From NCBI GenBank assembly GCA_002389665.1, contig DGNO01000004.1, positions 361,513-425,512 on the forward strand: 64,000 nucleotides of DNA, in the 5' to 3' direction. The translations under genes and the position numbers were made by a program. A model generated the notes under the pieces. That model was given only the letters and a program-made list of their open reading frames with translations, searched no databases and was not told the DNA's origin. Source of the DNA: Rhodobiaceae bacterium UBA4490. GTDB lineage: Bacteria; Pseudomonadota; Alphaproteobacteria; Parvibaculales; Parvibaculaceae. Each line of letters starts with the position of its first letter. Positions within the stretch are counted from its first letter, which is position 1. This document shows, piece after piece, positions 37,619-47,108 of the stretch.

Positions 37619-38257
37619 ATGAAACCGACCCGTCTTTTTCTCAGCGCCGTACTGGCAACGTTCTGCGCCGCACCGGCTCTGGCCGGGGACCCGGACCACA
37701 CCGTGCTGAACGGTCAGATCAACCTCAAAAACATCGTCGGTGAGCTGAACATCTATGTCGATGACGCAGGCTCGCTCGGCCAGACCGCAAGCGCCCAGGG
37801 CAACAGCTTCGAGGCGGAGCTTGACGGCTCCTCCGATGTCGACACCTATCAGATCAATCATTCCAACGTCGAAGCCGACCTCAATCTTGAAGCCGGCTGG
37901 ATCGAAGGCGAGGCGACGACGGTCTCCCAGTCCTTCACGAACTCCGCCACGATCAAGGGCGACGGCACAGGCGGCGTTGCCGTGAACAATTATCAGGAAG
38001 CCGATCCGAGCTGCGATTCCTGTTATGACGATGCCAAGACCTTCATCGCCGTTGACGGCGTGGGCACGCTGGACAGCTCCACCACCGCCGTTGCCAACTC
38101 GCTGAACGTCTATAACAACGCGCCGGGAACGAATATCAATTCCCAGCAGATCAACAATTCCAAGATGAGCGCCGTCTCGAACATCTATGTCGGCTACGCG
38201 GGCAGCCTCAATGCCTCCTCGGCCGCCGTCGGCAACAGCGTGATCGTCGGCAAGTAA
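37619..38257 (+). CDS. Secreted repeat protein B, paralogue of protein A
   Basis: The product has 212 residues from ATG 37619 (GGAGG seven bases upstream). A Sec signal ends near ALA-GDP at residue 22. The mature protein is acidic, Asn/Ser/Ala-rich, with a single Cys pair in SCDSC. It shares with protein A a central block (AGWIEGEATTVSQSFTNSA versus AEWIGGKATINTQAIGNNV) and the C-terminal block (QINNSKMSAVSNIYVGYAGS), including the repeated AVGNS / AVANS / AQGNS motif. The duplication is tandem and both copies are exported, so they probably act together at the surface. No known domain was recognised. Confidence 0.75.
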   Translation: MKPTRLFLSAVLATFCAAPALAGDPDHTVLNGQINLKNIVGELNIYVDDAGSLGQTASAQGNSFEAELDGSSDVDTYQINHSNVEADLNLEAGWIEGEATTVSQSFTNSATIKGDGTGGVAVNNYQEADPSCDSCYDDAKTFIAVDGVGTLDSSTTAVANSLNVYNNAPGTNINSQQINNSKMSAVSNIYVGYAGSLNASSAAVGNSVIVGK

Positions 38258-38315
38258 TCCTGCTGCCAAGCAGGGGAATGCGGCGCGGATGCGTATCAAG
38301 CCGCCGCCGCTCAAG

Positions 38316-38352
38316 GGAACCGGAGATGCGGGGGGCGCGTCTCCGGTTCTTC
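38316..38352 (+). terminator. Terminator after secreted protein B
   Basis: GAACCGGAGA / TCTCCGGTTC with a G-rich loop of 13 bases, then TTCTC. It is moderate because the T run is interrupted. Confidence 0.6.
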
Positions 38353-38440
38353 TCATTCGGCCCTGCGGCGCGCTCTTCTTGCCAAGCCCCGCCCGAGCCC
38401 TTATCCCTTGCCGCGACGGAAAACGAGCAGGCAAGACGAG

Positions 38441-39031
38441 ATGAGCCAAAAAGGACCGAGAGGATATTTCGGCTTCGGCGTGGAAGGCATTTCCAAGCCG
38501 ATGAATATGGGCAGCCTGATCCGCTCCGCCCATGCTTTCGGCGCGAGCTTCGTTTTCACCGTGGGCGCGGCGCACAAAGTGCGGGCCGCCAAATCCGACA
38601 CCTCCAAGACCCCGCAGCACGTGCCTTATTATGAATGGGACCGTGCGGGCGACATGATCCTGCCGCGCGGCTGCCACCTTGTCGGGGTGGAACTGACGGA
38701 GGACGCTGTCGATCTGCCCAGCTTCCGCCATCCCTTGAATGCGGCTTACATTATGGGCCCCGAGCGCGGCAGCCTGTCGGAGGAAATGACGGCGAAATGC
38801 GATTTCGTGGTCAAGATCCCCACGAAATTCTGCCTCAACGTGCAGATCGCCGGCGCCGTCATCATGTATGACCGGCTGCGCTCCATGGGAAATTATGCCC
38901 CCAGGGCGCTGATGCCGGGCGGCCCGGTGGACGGCGCGCGCGAGCACACCCATGGCGGCCCCATCATGCGGCGCGGCGGCATCAAAATGCCCATGAAGCG
39001 CCCTTATGAGGAAGAAGAGGACGCGGACTAA
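38441..39031 (+). CDS. TrmH/SpoU family RNA 2'-O-methyltransferase
   Basis: The product has 196 residues from ATG 38441. SPOUT motif 1 is PMNMGSLIRSAHAFG with Asn22 and Arg28. Motif 2 is YIMGPERGSLSEEM (about 103-116), and motif 3 is IPTKFCLNVQIAGAVIMYDRL (about 126-145), where the more common Ser before Leu-Asn is Cys131. The knot domain binds AdoMet and methylates a ribose in tRNA or rRNA; the exact site is unknown. The tail RRGGIKMPMKRPYEEEEDAD is basic then acidic. Confidence 0.9.
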   Translation: MSQKGPRGYFGFGVEGISKPMNMGSLIRSAHAFGASFVFTVGAAHKVRAAKSDTSKTPQHVPYYEWDRAGDMILPRGCHLVGVELTEDAVDLPSFRHPLNAAYIMGPERGSLSEEMTAKCDFVVKIPTKFCLNVQIAGAVIMYDRLRSMGNYAPRALMPGGPVDGAREHTHGGPIMRRGGIKMPMKRPYEEEEDAD

Positions 39032-39262
39032 CCGCTCCCGGAAAGTTGAGGGTGCACAAAACAGCCGGAAGAGCGCCCCCGGCGCGGACATATTTCCGCC
39101 GCATCCCGCCTGCAGTTTCGCATCTGAAGGTCCGTCCGGACGCCGCTCGAGGCCCGCCCCGTTTCAAGACGGCGGCAGCGGACCGGGGACACAGGTGGAA
39201 ATGTATGGGGGGCTTGGGTAAGCTGCGCCCGGACCCCACTGGAAGAATCGAGTCGGAAGAAG

Positions 39263-39802
39263 ATGCGCAAACGAGAAAGAGCCTTCCTTAAAGGTACGAT
39301 TTTAGCGGCCCTGCTGATGAGCGCGGCCCCGGCGCTGGCCGAAGCGCCCAAACTGCTCGGCAAATTCAACGATTGGACGGCTTATACCTACGGCTCCGGC
39401 AAGGACCGGATCTGCTACGTCATGTCGGAACCCAAAGAGCAGCGCCCGCGCGGCGTCAATCGCGGCGACGTCTTCATGATGGTCACGCACCGGCCCGGCC
39501 AGAACGTGCGCAACGAGATCTCCATGCGCGCAGGCTATGTTTTCGATGAAAAGAGCCGGCCTTATTCGGAAATCGGCTCGGACAATTTCCAGATGTTCAC
39601 CGGCGTCAATGAAGGCGGGGAAGCGCGCCATTGGGCCTGGCTGGAAAATTCCTCCGATGAAAGCCGCATGGTCAACGCCATGAAGCGCGGCTCGGACATG
39701 ATCGTCAAAGGCACCTCGAGCCGGGGCACGCTGACGACCGACACCTATTCGCTGTCCGGCGTTACCGCCGCTATCGGCAAGATCGACGACGCCTGCCGCT
39801 AA
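39263..39802 (+). CDS. Invasion-associated locus B (IalB) family protein
   Basis: The product has 179 residues from ATG 39263. The signal peptide is about 1-27 (AALLMSAAPALAEA). The mature part matches the IalB family: NDWTAYTYGSGKDRICYVMSEP, MMVTHRPGQNVRNEISMRAGY, and the end DTYSLSGVTAAIGKIDDACR, with a Cys near each end able to form a disulfide. IalB proteins are periplasmic and common in alphaproteobacteria; in Bartonella one affects erythrocyte entry, but in free-living species the role is unknown. Confidence 0.88.
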   Translation: MRKRERAFLKGTILAALLMSAAPALAEAPKLLGKFNDWTAYTYGSGKDRICYVMSEPKEQRPRGVNRGDVFMMVTHRPGQNVRNEISMRAGYVFDEKSRPYSEIGSDNFQMFTGVNEGGEARHWAWLENSSDESRMVNAMKRGSDMIVKGTSSRGTLTTDTYSLSGVTAAIGKIDDACR

Positions 39803-39835
39803 GCGCCTGAATTAAGGGCCGAAAGCCCGCAAAAA

Positions 39836-39905
39836 GCCGCCGCGCCTTGAAAGCCATGTGCCTTGAAAGCCATGGGCCTTGAAAGATAGCGCGGCGGCCT
39901 TTTCT
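39836..39905 (+). terminator. Terminator with repeat-filled loop
   Basis: GCCGCCGCGC (39836-39845) pairs with GCGCGGCGGC (39889-39898) and is followed by CTTTTCTTG. The 43-base loop holds tandem copies of CCTTGAAAGCCATG (two full, one partial). The stem and T run fit a terminator for the IalB gene; the loop is unusually long. Confidence 0.6.
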
Positions 39906-39999
39906 TGTGCTATAGCAGCCCCAGATTGAACGGCAGGCGCGCGGGCCCCAAAACCGGCGGAGTTCCGGCAAAGCCCCGCCTCCCCAACTCCTCGAGAAA

Positions 40000-41190
40000 A
40001 TGCCGGATAGGCAAATGAGCGTGACACTGGACATATCCCATAAGGTGGAAGGCGCCGGCGACAGCCCGGCGGCGAACGAGGCCGCCCGCACGGGCCTCAT
40101 CGGCGTGCCGCGCCCCAAACTCCAGGAAGCGCTTGAGGCGGCGGGCATTCCCGCCAATCAGACCAGGATGCGCGCCGGCCAGCTCTGGACCGCGCTTTAC
40201 CATCAGGGCCTGACCGACTTTGCCGATATCACCACGCTTTCCAAAGCGCTGCGTGATGAGCTTACACAACGCTTTACCCTGCAGCGCCCGGAAATCGTCA
40301 CCGAGCAGATTTCCACCGACGGCACGCGCAAATGGCTGATCCGTCTTGCCTCCAGCGATCCGCGCGCACCGGCGCCCGAAGTCGAAGCCGTCTATATTCC
40401 TGAACCCGACCGGGGCACGCTCTGCATTTCCTCGCAGGTCGGCTGCACGCTCAATTGCACCTTCTGCCATACGGGCACGCAAAAGCTCGTGCGCAACCTG
40501 ACCGCGGAAGAGATCGTCGCCCAGATCCTCATCGCCCGCGATGCGCTTGGCGAATGGCCGACGCCGAAGGAAGGGCGCAAGATCACGAATATCGTTCTCA
40601 TGGGCATGGGCGAGCCGCTTTACAATTTCGACAATGTGAAAGACGCCATCGACATTCTTTCCGACGGCGAAGGCCTTTCCATTTCCAAGCGCCGTATCAC
40701 GCTCTCCACCTCCGGCGTCGTGCCGATGATCGAGAAAGTGGGTTCGGAAATCGGCTGCATGCTCGCGATCTCGCTTCACGCGGTGAACGATCCCATCCGC
40801 GACATGCTGGTGCCGCTCAACAAGAAATATCCGATTACGGAGCTTCTGGATGCCTGCCGGAATTTCCCCGGCCTTTCCAACGCCCGGCGCATCACCTTCG
40901 AATATGTGATGCTGAAAGGCGTGAACGACAGCAAGGAAGACGCAAAAGAACTCGTGCGGCTTCTGAAAGGCATTCCGGCCAAGATCAATCTCATTCCCTT
41001 CAATGCCTGGCCCGGCGCACCTTACGAGTGCTCGGACTGGGAAGAGATCGAAACCTTCGCCGATATCGTCAACCGCGCAGGCTATGCAAGCCCCATTCGC
41101 ACCCCGCGCGGGCGCGACATCATGGCCGCCTGCGGCCAATTGAAATCGGAAAGCGAACGGCTGAAGGCCAGCCTGCGCGCGGCGCAATAG
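40000..41190 (+). CDS. rlmN: Dual-specificity RNA methyltransferase RlmN
   Basis: The product has 396 residues from ATG 40000; ATG 40015 is an equally possible start. The radical-SAM cluster motif CTLNCTFC has Cys149, Cys153 and Cys156. The catalytic C-terminal Cys lies in DIMAACGQL. The motifs [15 protein letters not shown] and [20 protein letters not shown] are RlmN-specific. It methylates C2 of A2503 in 23S rRNA and A37 in some tRNAs, using two AdoMet molecules and a 4Fe-4S cluster. Confidence 0.96.
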   Translation: MPDRQMSVTLDISHKVEGAGDSPAANEAARTGLIGVPRPKLQEALEAAGIPANQTRMRAGQLWTALYHQGLTDFADITTLSKALRDELTQRFTLQRPEIVTEQISTDGTRKWLIRLASSDPRAPAPEVEAVYIPEPDRGTLCISSQVGCTLNCTFCHTGTQKLVRNLTAEEIVAQILIARDALGEWPTPKEGRKITNIVLMGMGEPLYNFDNVKDAIDILSDGEGLSISKRRITLSTSGVVPMIEKVGSEIGCMLAISLHAVNDPIRDMLVPLNKKYPITELLDACRNFPGLSNARRITFEYVMLKGVNDSKEDAKELVRLLKGIPAKINLIPFNAWPGAPYECSDWEEIETFADIVNRAGYASPIRTPRGRDIMAACGQLKSESERLKASLRAAQ

Positions 41191-41300
41191 GCCCCATCTT
41201 TCCTTTCCGGCAACAGGTCCTTTCCCGATTGTGAGGCGACAGCCCCCCTTTCCCCGCGTTACGCTCCGGCAAACGCGAAAAGAATACGAGGGAGGCGGTC

Positions 41301-42191
41301 ATGACTGCATTCACGGTGAAAGAAATCTGGCGCTATCCGGTCAAGTCCATGCAGGGAGAGCGGCTGGAGGAAACCGTGCTCACGAAAGGCGGTATCCCTT
41401 TCGACCGGGGCTGGGCGGTGCGCGATGAACAGACCCAGACCATTCGCGGCGCCAAACATATTCCCGGCCTTTTGCATTGCTCGGCCCGCTATATCGAAGG
41501 CACCTCGGCAGGCGCCGTGCCGCATGTGGAAATCACGCTGCCCGATGGCAGCAAAACGGGCTCGCAAGAAGAAGACGTCAACGCCCGCCTTTCCAAAGCA
41601 TTGGAGCGGGAGGTAACGCTCTGGCCGCTGCAGCCCGCCGACGACAGCGCCCATTACCGCATCAATGAGACGGCGGCGTCCCAGGAAGAACTGGAAGCGA
41701 ATATGCGCGCCATGTTCGGTGTGCGTGACGATGAAACGCTGCCCGATCTCAGCGCCATTCCGGGCGAGCTTTTGTCGGAAGTCATGGAATATGCAAGCCC
41801 GCGCGGCACCTATTTCGATCTATATCCGGTGAACCTTCTCACCGAAGCCTCGCTGCGCCGCTTTCAGGAAATGACCCCTTCCTCGAAGCTCGATGTGCGC
41901 CGCTTCCGCCCGAATTTTCTGATCGCCGATGATGAAAAGCTTTCATCGCTCGCCGAATTCGGCTGGGTGGGCAACAAAGTCAAACTCGGCGGTGCGGCGC
42001 TCGATATCGATATCGAATGCATGCGCTGCGTGATGACCACCCGGGAGCAGGCCCCGCACGGACAAGGCGCCATTCCGCGCGATCCGGAAATTATGCGCAC
42101 GCTGGTGCGCGAAACGAAGCACAATCTCTCCGTCTATGCGAATGTCGCAAGCCCAGGCGCAGTGAAGGTTGGAGACAGGCTTTCCGTTTAG
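41301..42191 (+). CDS. MOSC domain protein
   Basis: The product has 296 residues from ATG 41301 (GGAGG seven bases upstream). The N-terminal MOSC beta-barrel is VKEIWRYPVKSMQGERLEETVLTKGGIPFDRGWAV. The C-terminal MOSC domain has FRPNFLIADDEKLSSLAEFGWVG and the sulfur-carrying Cys in DIDIECMRCVMTTREQ. These proteins transfer sulfur or reduce N-hydroxylated compounds with molybdenum cofactor. The substrate is unknown. Its stop overlaps the convergent DUF4345 gene by four bases. Confidence 0.9.
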   Translation: MTAFTVKEIWRYPVKSMQGERLEETVLTKGGIPFDRGWAVRDEQTQTIRGAKHIPGLLHCSARYIEGTSAGAVPHVEITLPDGSKTGSQEEDVNARLSKALEREVTLWPLQPADDSAHYRINETAASQEELEANMRAMFGVRDDETLPDLSAIPGELLSEVMEYASPRGTYFDLYPVNLLTEASLRRFQEMTPSSKLDVRRFRPNFLIADDEKLSSLAEFGWVGNKVKLGGAALDIDIECMRCVMTTREQAPHGQGAIPRDPEIMRTLVRETKHNLSVYANVASPGAVKVGDRLSV

Positions 42192-42586
42192 ACGGGCCGG
42201 CGCGAAAGGCGGTATTGCCAAAGCATCAGATAGGGAATGAGTACCAACTCAATCGCAAGAAAGAACAGGATTTCGACCGGCAGCGTCTCCAGCGTGTAAG
42301 CGGAGAAAAGCCGGCCCGCGCCGCCCACCGCAACGCCCGCCAGAACGGTTTGAAAAAGAAGGCTCGGCTCATGAAGCCGGTTGCGGATAAGAAAAAGCCC
42401 GACGCCGAGGGCAAACCAGACCCCGTTCAGGAAACGCAGATTGCTGTCTAGCATCGCATAGGCAGGATCGGCTCCATGCGCAGCAACAAGCGCGTGCGTT
42501 GTCACGAGCCCGGAAAGCCCGCCCGCAATGGGGATCAGGGCAAGCACCATCACACAGGGTCTGAGATATTTACCGTCCGGAAACAT
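42188..42586 (-). CDS. DUF4345 family membrane protein
   Basis: The product has 132 residues from ATG 42586 (GGGAGGGG upstream). It has four membrane helices. The pattern DSNLRFLNGVWFALGVGLF followed by a helix and a terminal ELVLIPYLMLWQYRLSRR matches DUF4345. No function is established. The first helix is less hydrophobic, and longer starts are not conserved. Confidence 0.82.
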   Translation of the reverse strand: MFPDGKYLRPCVMVLALIPIAGGLSGLVTTHALVAAHGADPAYAMLDSNLRFLNGVWFALGVGLFLIRNRLHEPSLLFQTVLAGVAVGGAGRLFSAYTLETLPVEILFFLAIELVLIPYLMLWQYRLSRRPV

Positions 42587-42665
42587 GAGCCCCTCCCTCC
42601 TTGCATGGCGCAAGAATAGCACGGCGCGGGGGTCATGCTGAAACTGCGGCGGGGAGAGACGCTGC

Positions 42666-42766
42666 ATGGCCCCCGGGACAAGCCCGGGGTGACAGCATCG
42701 TTAAGATAACAGGCGTTGCCTAACTGCACACACCGAGTGTCACCCCGGCTTTATGCCGGGGTCCAT
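42666..42766. repeat. Pair of inverted REP-like palindromic elements
   Basis: Two 30-bp copies in opposite orientation lie at 42666-42695 and 42737-42766, 41 bases apart. Each is itself a palindrome (CCCGGGACAAGCCCGGG and CCCCGGCTTTATGCCGGGG) with ends GGGGTGACA and ATGG. This pattern occurs as a dispersed intergenic repeat in many alphaproteobacteria. It may form hairpins in RNA downstream of the isomerase gene. Confidence 0.75.
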
Positions 42767-42840
42767 ACCAATGCTTGCTGCAAGTTCGAAAGCCGTCAGG
42801 GGCCTCGCCTTTGGCACCTGCATCACGAAGCATGGAAGCC

Positions 42841-43440
42841 TCACTTGCCCTTCGCCCAGTTGAAGGCCTGCTCCATGCGGTCATGGCCCCAGAAAAGCTC
42901 ATCGCCGACGGTAAAGCTCGGCGCGCCGAAAATGCCGCGCTCCCAGGCTTCATCGGTCTGCGCACGCAAAGCGCCTTTGTTTTCCTGGGTGAAGGCGGCG
43001 GCAAATGCCTCTTCCGGCTCGACGCCGACAAGATCGAGCACTTCGGCGAGCACCGCGTCATCGGAAATCATCAGCCCGTCGACGAAATTCGCCCGGTAAA
43101 CGGCACGGCTGAAATCCTCGCCCCAGCCTTCCTTCATACCGGCAAGCGCGAGGCGCGCGGCCTTCAGCCCGTTCTGCGGAAAGTGTGAGGGCTTGTTGAA
43201 GGGCAGCTTATAAGCCGCGCAAAGCCGCTCAAGATCGCGCCACATATAGCGCCCCTTCACCTCATAGACATTGAAGGGCGAATCCTGCAGCCCCTGCTCG
43301 AAAAAGATCGGCCCGAGCAGCATGGGCCGCCAGATAACCTCCACCCCCGCCTTTTTGGCAAATTCATCCACCCGCATCGCCGCCGGATAAGAATAGGTGC
43401 TCGCAAACTCGTACCAGAACTCGATTTTCGCCATATCCAT
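42841..43440 (-). CDS. 2-hydroxychromene-2-carboxylate isomerase family protein (DsbA/GST-kappa fold)
   Basis: The product has 199 residues. The N-terminal FWYEFASTYSYPAAMRVDEFAKKAG places a Ser at the glutathione-activating position of the kappa-GST/HCCA isomerase family. C-terminal GIFGAPSFTVGDELFWGHDRM carries the cis-Pro and the family end. It is a glutathione-dependent isomerase of naphthalene-type catabolism or a related reaction. There are no aromatic catabolism neighbours, so the substrate is open. Confidence 0.9.
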   Translation of the reverse strand: MDMAKIEFWYEFASTYSYPAAMRVDEFAKKAGVEVIWRPMLLGPIFFEQGLQDSPFNVYEVKGRYMWRDLERLCAAYKLPFNKPSHFPQNGLKAARLALAGMKEGWGEDFSRAVYRANFVDGLMISDDAVLAEVLDLVGVEPEEAFAAAFTQENKGALRAQTDEAWERGIFGAPSFTVGDELFWGHDRMEQAFNWAKGK

Positions 43441-43526
43441 CCCCGCAAAAGGCTCACTATTGCCCTTTTCCTAGCACGCGGAGCCCTGCGCGGCGATCCT
43501 TCAACGGCGCGGCCTAGCTTGCGGAA

Positions 43527-44951
43527 ATGACAGAGAAAGCACCCAACGTCCGCCCGGCGGCTCCAGCCTGCCCTTGCGGAAAGCGCCCGATCCGCTCTAT
43601 ACCGGCCTTTCCTTCAACCCCGCCGGCCTTCAACCCCACCGGAACACCTGCCTTGGTCAAACTCAGCCCGTTTCACGAACATCCCCAGCGCGAGAAGCTG
43701 ACAAACGAGGTGCATTCGCGCCCGCCCGCCGAAGTGCCGGGGCCAATGATCTGCACCCATCTGGCGCTGCTCACCGGGGAAAACGGCTTCGAAGGGGAGC
43801 GCATTCACTTGCGTGAACTCGCCGCGCTGTTCGGCGCGAAGGCGCCGGAAAAATTCGGCAACCACCTGGTGCTGGAGCTCGGCAACCGCAAGCTCGTCTG
43901 GGAACGGCATACGGAATTTTCCACCTATACGTTTTTCGAATATCTGAGCGAGAACCGGAAACCGGAAGAGGCCTTCGCCCATCCACCCTTGAGCGCGCTG
44001 CCGGAAAACTGGAAAGAGAAGCTCTCCGGCGAATTGCTCGTCGCCATTAATCTCGCCGTGGTCAGCGCGCCGCCTGAAGAAATCGACCCGCATCTGAACG
44101 CGCTTTTCGATCCCCAGCGGCTCATCGGCGCGCGGGTGGCGGGCGGGGCGGCAGCGGCCTGGACCGACTTCACGCTGCACGAAGACGGGCTGTCGCGCAT
44201 CCTCATCGCCAACCAGTCTTTGAAGCCGGGGCGCATGGGCCGCCTCGTGCAGCGGCTTTTGGAAATCGAAACCTACCGGATGATGGCGCTTTTGGCCTTC
44301 CCGCTCGCCCGTGCGCTCGCCCCTGAAATTTCCAACATGGAACAGGAGCTTGCCCGGATCGCAACGGAGACCGCCTCGATCAAGGGCCTGGCGGACGAGC
44401 AGCGCCAATTGCAGGAACTCACTTCGCTTGCCGCCCGCGTCGAGCAGCTGACCGCGCGCACCGATTTCCGCTTTTCGGCAGGCCGGGCCTATTACGATCT
44501 TGTGGTGCGGCGCATCGGCGAGCTTGATGAACAGAAACTGCCCGGCATCCAGCAAATCTCCACTTTCATGGAGCGCCGCCTGGCGCCGGCCATGCGCACC
44601 AGCGAGGCGATGGACCGCCGCCTCGACACGCTTTCCCAGCACATTGCGCGGGCAAGCGGCCTCTTGCGCACACGGGTGGAAATTGCCGTGCAGGAGCAGA
44701 ACCAGAGCCTGCTGTCATCCATGGAAAGCCGCGTGCGCCTGCAGGTGCGCCTCCAGGAAACGGTGGAAGGGCTTTCCGCCGTCGCCATTTCCTATTACCT
44801 GCTTGGCATCATTCACTATGCGCTTGAGGCCGCCCATGAAGCGGGCCTGCCCGTCCATCCCAATCTAGCGGTCGGCATCCTCGCCCCGATCATGCTGGTG
44901 GCGGTCTATCTCGGCGTGCGCTCGGTGAGAAAACGCCTCAAAGGCAGCTGA
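43527..44951 (+). CDS. DUF3422 family membrane protein
   Basis: The product has 474 residues from ATG 43527. A Pro-rich N-terminus is followed by the family start LSPFHEHPQREKLTNEVHSRP and a long helical cytoplasmic part. Two membrane helices lie at about 425-445 and 450-468 near the end, then RSVRKRLKGS. The layout resembles the CorA-like folding of DUF3422. No reaction or transported ion has been demonstrated. A later ATG would cut into the conserved part only after about 70 residues. Confidence 0.87.
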   Translation: MTEKAPNVRPAAPACPCGKRPIRSIPAFPSTPPAFNPTGTPALVKLSPFHEHPQREKLTNEVHSRPPAEVPGPMICTHLALLTGENGFEGERIHLRELAALFGAKAPEKFGNHLVLELGNRKLVWERHTEFSTYTFFEYLSENRKPEEAFAHPPLSALPENWKEKLSGELLVAINLAVVSAPPEEIDPHLNALFDPQRLIGARVAGGAAAAWTDFTLHEDGLSRILIANQSLKPGRMGRLVQRLLEIETYRMMALLAFPLARALAPEISNMEQELARIATETASIKGLADEQRQLQELTSLAARVEQLTARTDFRFSAGRAYYDLVVRRIGELDEQKLPGIQQISTFMERRLAPAMRTSEAMDRRLDTLSQHIARASGLLRTRVEIAVQEQNQSLLSSMESRVRLQVRLQETVEGLSAVAISYYLLGIIHYALEAAHEAGLPVHPNLAVGILAPIMLVAVYLGVRSVRKRLKGS

Positions 44952-45039
44952 AACAGGAAAAAATGCGGCCCTTCGGCCCTTCCTCGCCGAAAGAGTAACC
45001 AAAGGGCGCCGGAAAGGGGCGGAAACCCCTCGCGCCCCC

Positions 45040-45067
45040 TTGTCTATAAGGGGCTTTTGCCTATAGT
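45040..45067 (+). promoter_or_regulatory. Candidate sigma-70 promoter for argG
   Basis: TTGTCT (45040-45045), 16 bases, and TATAGT (45062-45067). The start codon is about 96 bases downstream. The leader contains CCGGCC / GGCCGG and related hairpins (about 45100-45130) that I do not recognise as a known riboswitch. Confidence 0.4.
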
Positions 45068-45163
45068 GCGCCGCAACACGGGGGGCCGCCCAGCGTCCCC
45101 GTTCCGGCCGGCCCGAAGGCCGGAAAGACCGGCAAGCCGCCACCCTTAGCGAGGGGACACGCC

Positions 45164-46393
45164 ATGAGCGACAGCAAGAAAAACGTCAATAAAGTGGTAC
45201 TCGCCTATTCCGGCGGGCTCGACACCTCCATCATCCTGAAATGGCTTCAGGAAGAATATGAGTGCGAGGTCGTCACCTTCACCGCCGATCTCGGCCAGGG
45301 TGAAGAGCTGGAGCCGGCCCGCAAGAAGGCCGAGATGCTCGGCATCAAGGAAATCTATATCGAGGACCTGCGCGAGGAATTCGTGCGCGATTATGTCTTC
45401 CCGATGTTCCGCGCCAATGCCCTTTATGAAGGCATTTATCTCCTCGGCACCTCCATTGCCCGCCCTCTCATCGCCAAGCGCCAGATCGAGATCGCGCGCG
45501 AAGTGGGCGCGGATGCCGTCTGCCACGGGGCAACCGGCAAGGGCAACGACCAGGTCCGCTTCGAGCTTGGCTATTATGCGCTGAACCCGGAAATCAAAGT
45601 CATCGCGCCTTGGCGCGAATGGGACCTGACCTCGCGCACGCGGCTCATCGAATTCGCTGAAAAGCACCAGATCCCGATCGCCAAAGACAAGCGCGGCGAA
45701 GCGCCCTTCTCCGTGGACGCGAACCTTCTGCACATCTCCGCCGAAGGCAAGGTACTGGAAGACCCCGCCGAAGAAGCGCCCGAATACGTCCACAGCCGCA
45801 CCGTCGCCCCGGAAGAGGCGCCCGACAAGCCGACCTATATCGAGATCGGTTTTGAAAAAGGCGATCCTGTTTCCATCGACGGGGAAAAGCTTTCCCCCGC
45901 CGCCCTTCTCACCAAGCTCAACAAGCTGGGCGGGGACAATGGCATCGGCCGGCTCGATCTCGTGGAAAACCGCTTCGTCGGCATGAAGTCTCGCGGCGTT
46001 TACGAAACGCCGGGCGGCACGGTGCTGCTTGCCGCCCACCGGGGCATGGAAAGCCTCACCCTCGACCGCGGCGCCATGCATCTGAAAGACGAGATCATGC
46101 CGCGCTATGCCGAGCTCATCTATAACGGCTTCTGGTGGAGCCCGGAGCGCGAGATGCTGCAGGCCCTGATCGACAAGAGCCAGGAAATGGTGACGGGCTC
46201 CGTGCGCGTCAAACTCTATAAAGGCAATGCGACGGTCGTCGGCCGTTCTTCGCCCTACTCGCTCTATTCCATGGAGCACGTCACTTTTGAAGAAGACAGT
46301 GTTTACGACCAGCGCGATGCGGAAGGCTTCATCAAGCTGAATGCACTGCGCCTGCGTCTTCTTCGCTCCCGTAACAACCGCGTAAAGTCATAG
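45164..46393 (+). CDS. argG: Argininosuccinate synthase
   Basis: The product has 409 residues. The ATP pyrophosphatase P-loop [10 protein letters not shown] is at about 13-22. [18 protein letters not shown] binds citrulline and aspartate, and [24 protein letters not shown] lies in the C-terminal domain. It ligates citrulline and aspartate using ATP, the penultimate step of arginine synthesis, and releases pyrophosphate. The next gene, 10 bases away, encodes pyrophosphatase, which would remove that product. Confidence 0.97.
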   Translation: MSDSKKNVNKVVLAYSGGLDTSIILKWLQEEYECEVVTFTADLGQGEELEPARKKAEMLGIKEIYIEDLREEFVRDYVFPMFRANALYEGIYLLGTSIARPLIAKRQIEIAREVGADAVCHGATGKGNDQVRFELGYYALNPEIKVIAPWREWDLTSRTRLIEFAEKHQIPIAKDKRGEAPFSVDANLLHISAEGKVLEDPAEEAPEYVHSRTVAPEEAPDKPTYIEIGFEKGDPVSIDGEKLSPAALLTKLNKLGGDNGIGRLDLVENRFVGMKSRGVYETPGGTVLLAAHRGMESLTLDRGAMHLKDEIMPRYAELIYNGFWWSPEREMLQALIDKSQEMVTGSVRVKLYKGNATVVGRSSPYSLYSMEHVTFEEDSVYDQRDAEGFIKLNALRLRLLRSRNNRVKS

Positions 46394-46403
46394 CAGAGGT
46401 ATC

Positions 46404-46949
46404 ATGCGTCTAGACGCCATCCCGATTGGCAAGAACCCGCCCTACGACATCAATGTCGTGATCGAAGTCCCCCATGGCGGCTATCCGGTGAAGTACGAGC
46501 TTGATAAGGCATCGGGCGCACTGGTGGTGGACCGTTTCCTCCACACCTCCATGAACTATCCCTGCAATTACGGCTTCGTGCCGCACACGCTGTCCGATGA
46601 CGGCGATCCGGTAGACGTGCTCGTCGTCTCGCGCATTCCGGTCGTGCCCGGCGCCATCATGCGCTGCCGCCCCATCGGCGTTTTGATGATGGAAGACGAA
46701 GCGGGCCAGGATGAGAAACTTCTCGCCGTGCCGGTGGAAGCGCTCAATCCTTATTACAAGAATGTCGCGTCCTACGAAGACCTGCCGGAAATTCTGATCA
46801 AGCGCATCGCCCACTTCTTCGAGCATTATAAAGACCTCGAAGACGGCAAATGGGTGAAGATCAACCGCTGGGGCGGGCCGGAAGAAGCCGCAAGCCTCAT
46901 CGTCAGCGGCATCGAAGCGGCGAAGAACGCAAAAGAAGCTGCCGAGTAA
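46404..46949 (+). CDS. ppa: Inorganic pyrophosphatase (family I)
   Basis: The product has 181 residues from ATG 46404 (AGAGGT upstream). The family signature [11 protein letters not shown] with metal-binding aspartates is at about 65-75. [20 protein letters not shown] and [13 protein letters not shown] are in the N-terminal half, and [22 protein letters not shown] is near the C-terminus. It hydrolyses pyrophosphate in the cytosol with magnesium. Its position directly after argG suggests co-transcription. Confidence 0.96.
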   Translation: MRLDAIPIGKNPPYDINVVIEVPHGGYPVKYELDKASGALVVDRFLHTSMNYPCNYGFVPHTLSDDGDPVDVLVVSRIPVVPGAIMRCRPIGVLMMEDEAGQDEKLLAVPVEALNPYYKNVASYEDLPEILIKRIAHFFEHYKDLEDGKWVKINRWGGPEEAASLIVSGIEAAKNAKEAAE

Positions 46950-46972
46950 ACCCAGCTTCTTCTGAAATTGAA

Positions 46973-47006
46973 AACCGGCCCCTCACAAAGCGGGCCGGTT
47001 TTTTGT
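46973..47006 (+). terminator. Terminator after the argG-ppa operon
   Basis: AACCGGCCC / GGGCCGGTT with a 10-base loop, followed by T6. It begins 24 bases after the ppa stop. Confidence 0.9.
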
Positions 47007-47108
47007 TGCCCGCGCCCGCACTTGCGCTTTTGCAAAACTGAACCGCCCGCCCCCTTGCGCGCGCCGCCGCTCCTTGCGCATGCTGGCTTCCTGCCAAGGG
47101 AGAAAGCC

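Noticed and set aside
39910..41187. 425-codon minus-strand frame opposite rlmN
   Set aside because: RlmN motifs on the plus strand are unambiguous.
45068..45163. Possible riboswitch in the argG leader
   Set aside because: Hairpins are present, but no conserved riboswitch core was recognised.
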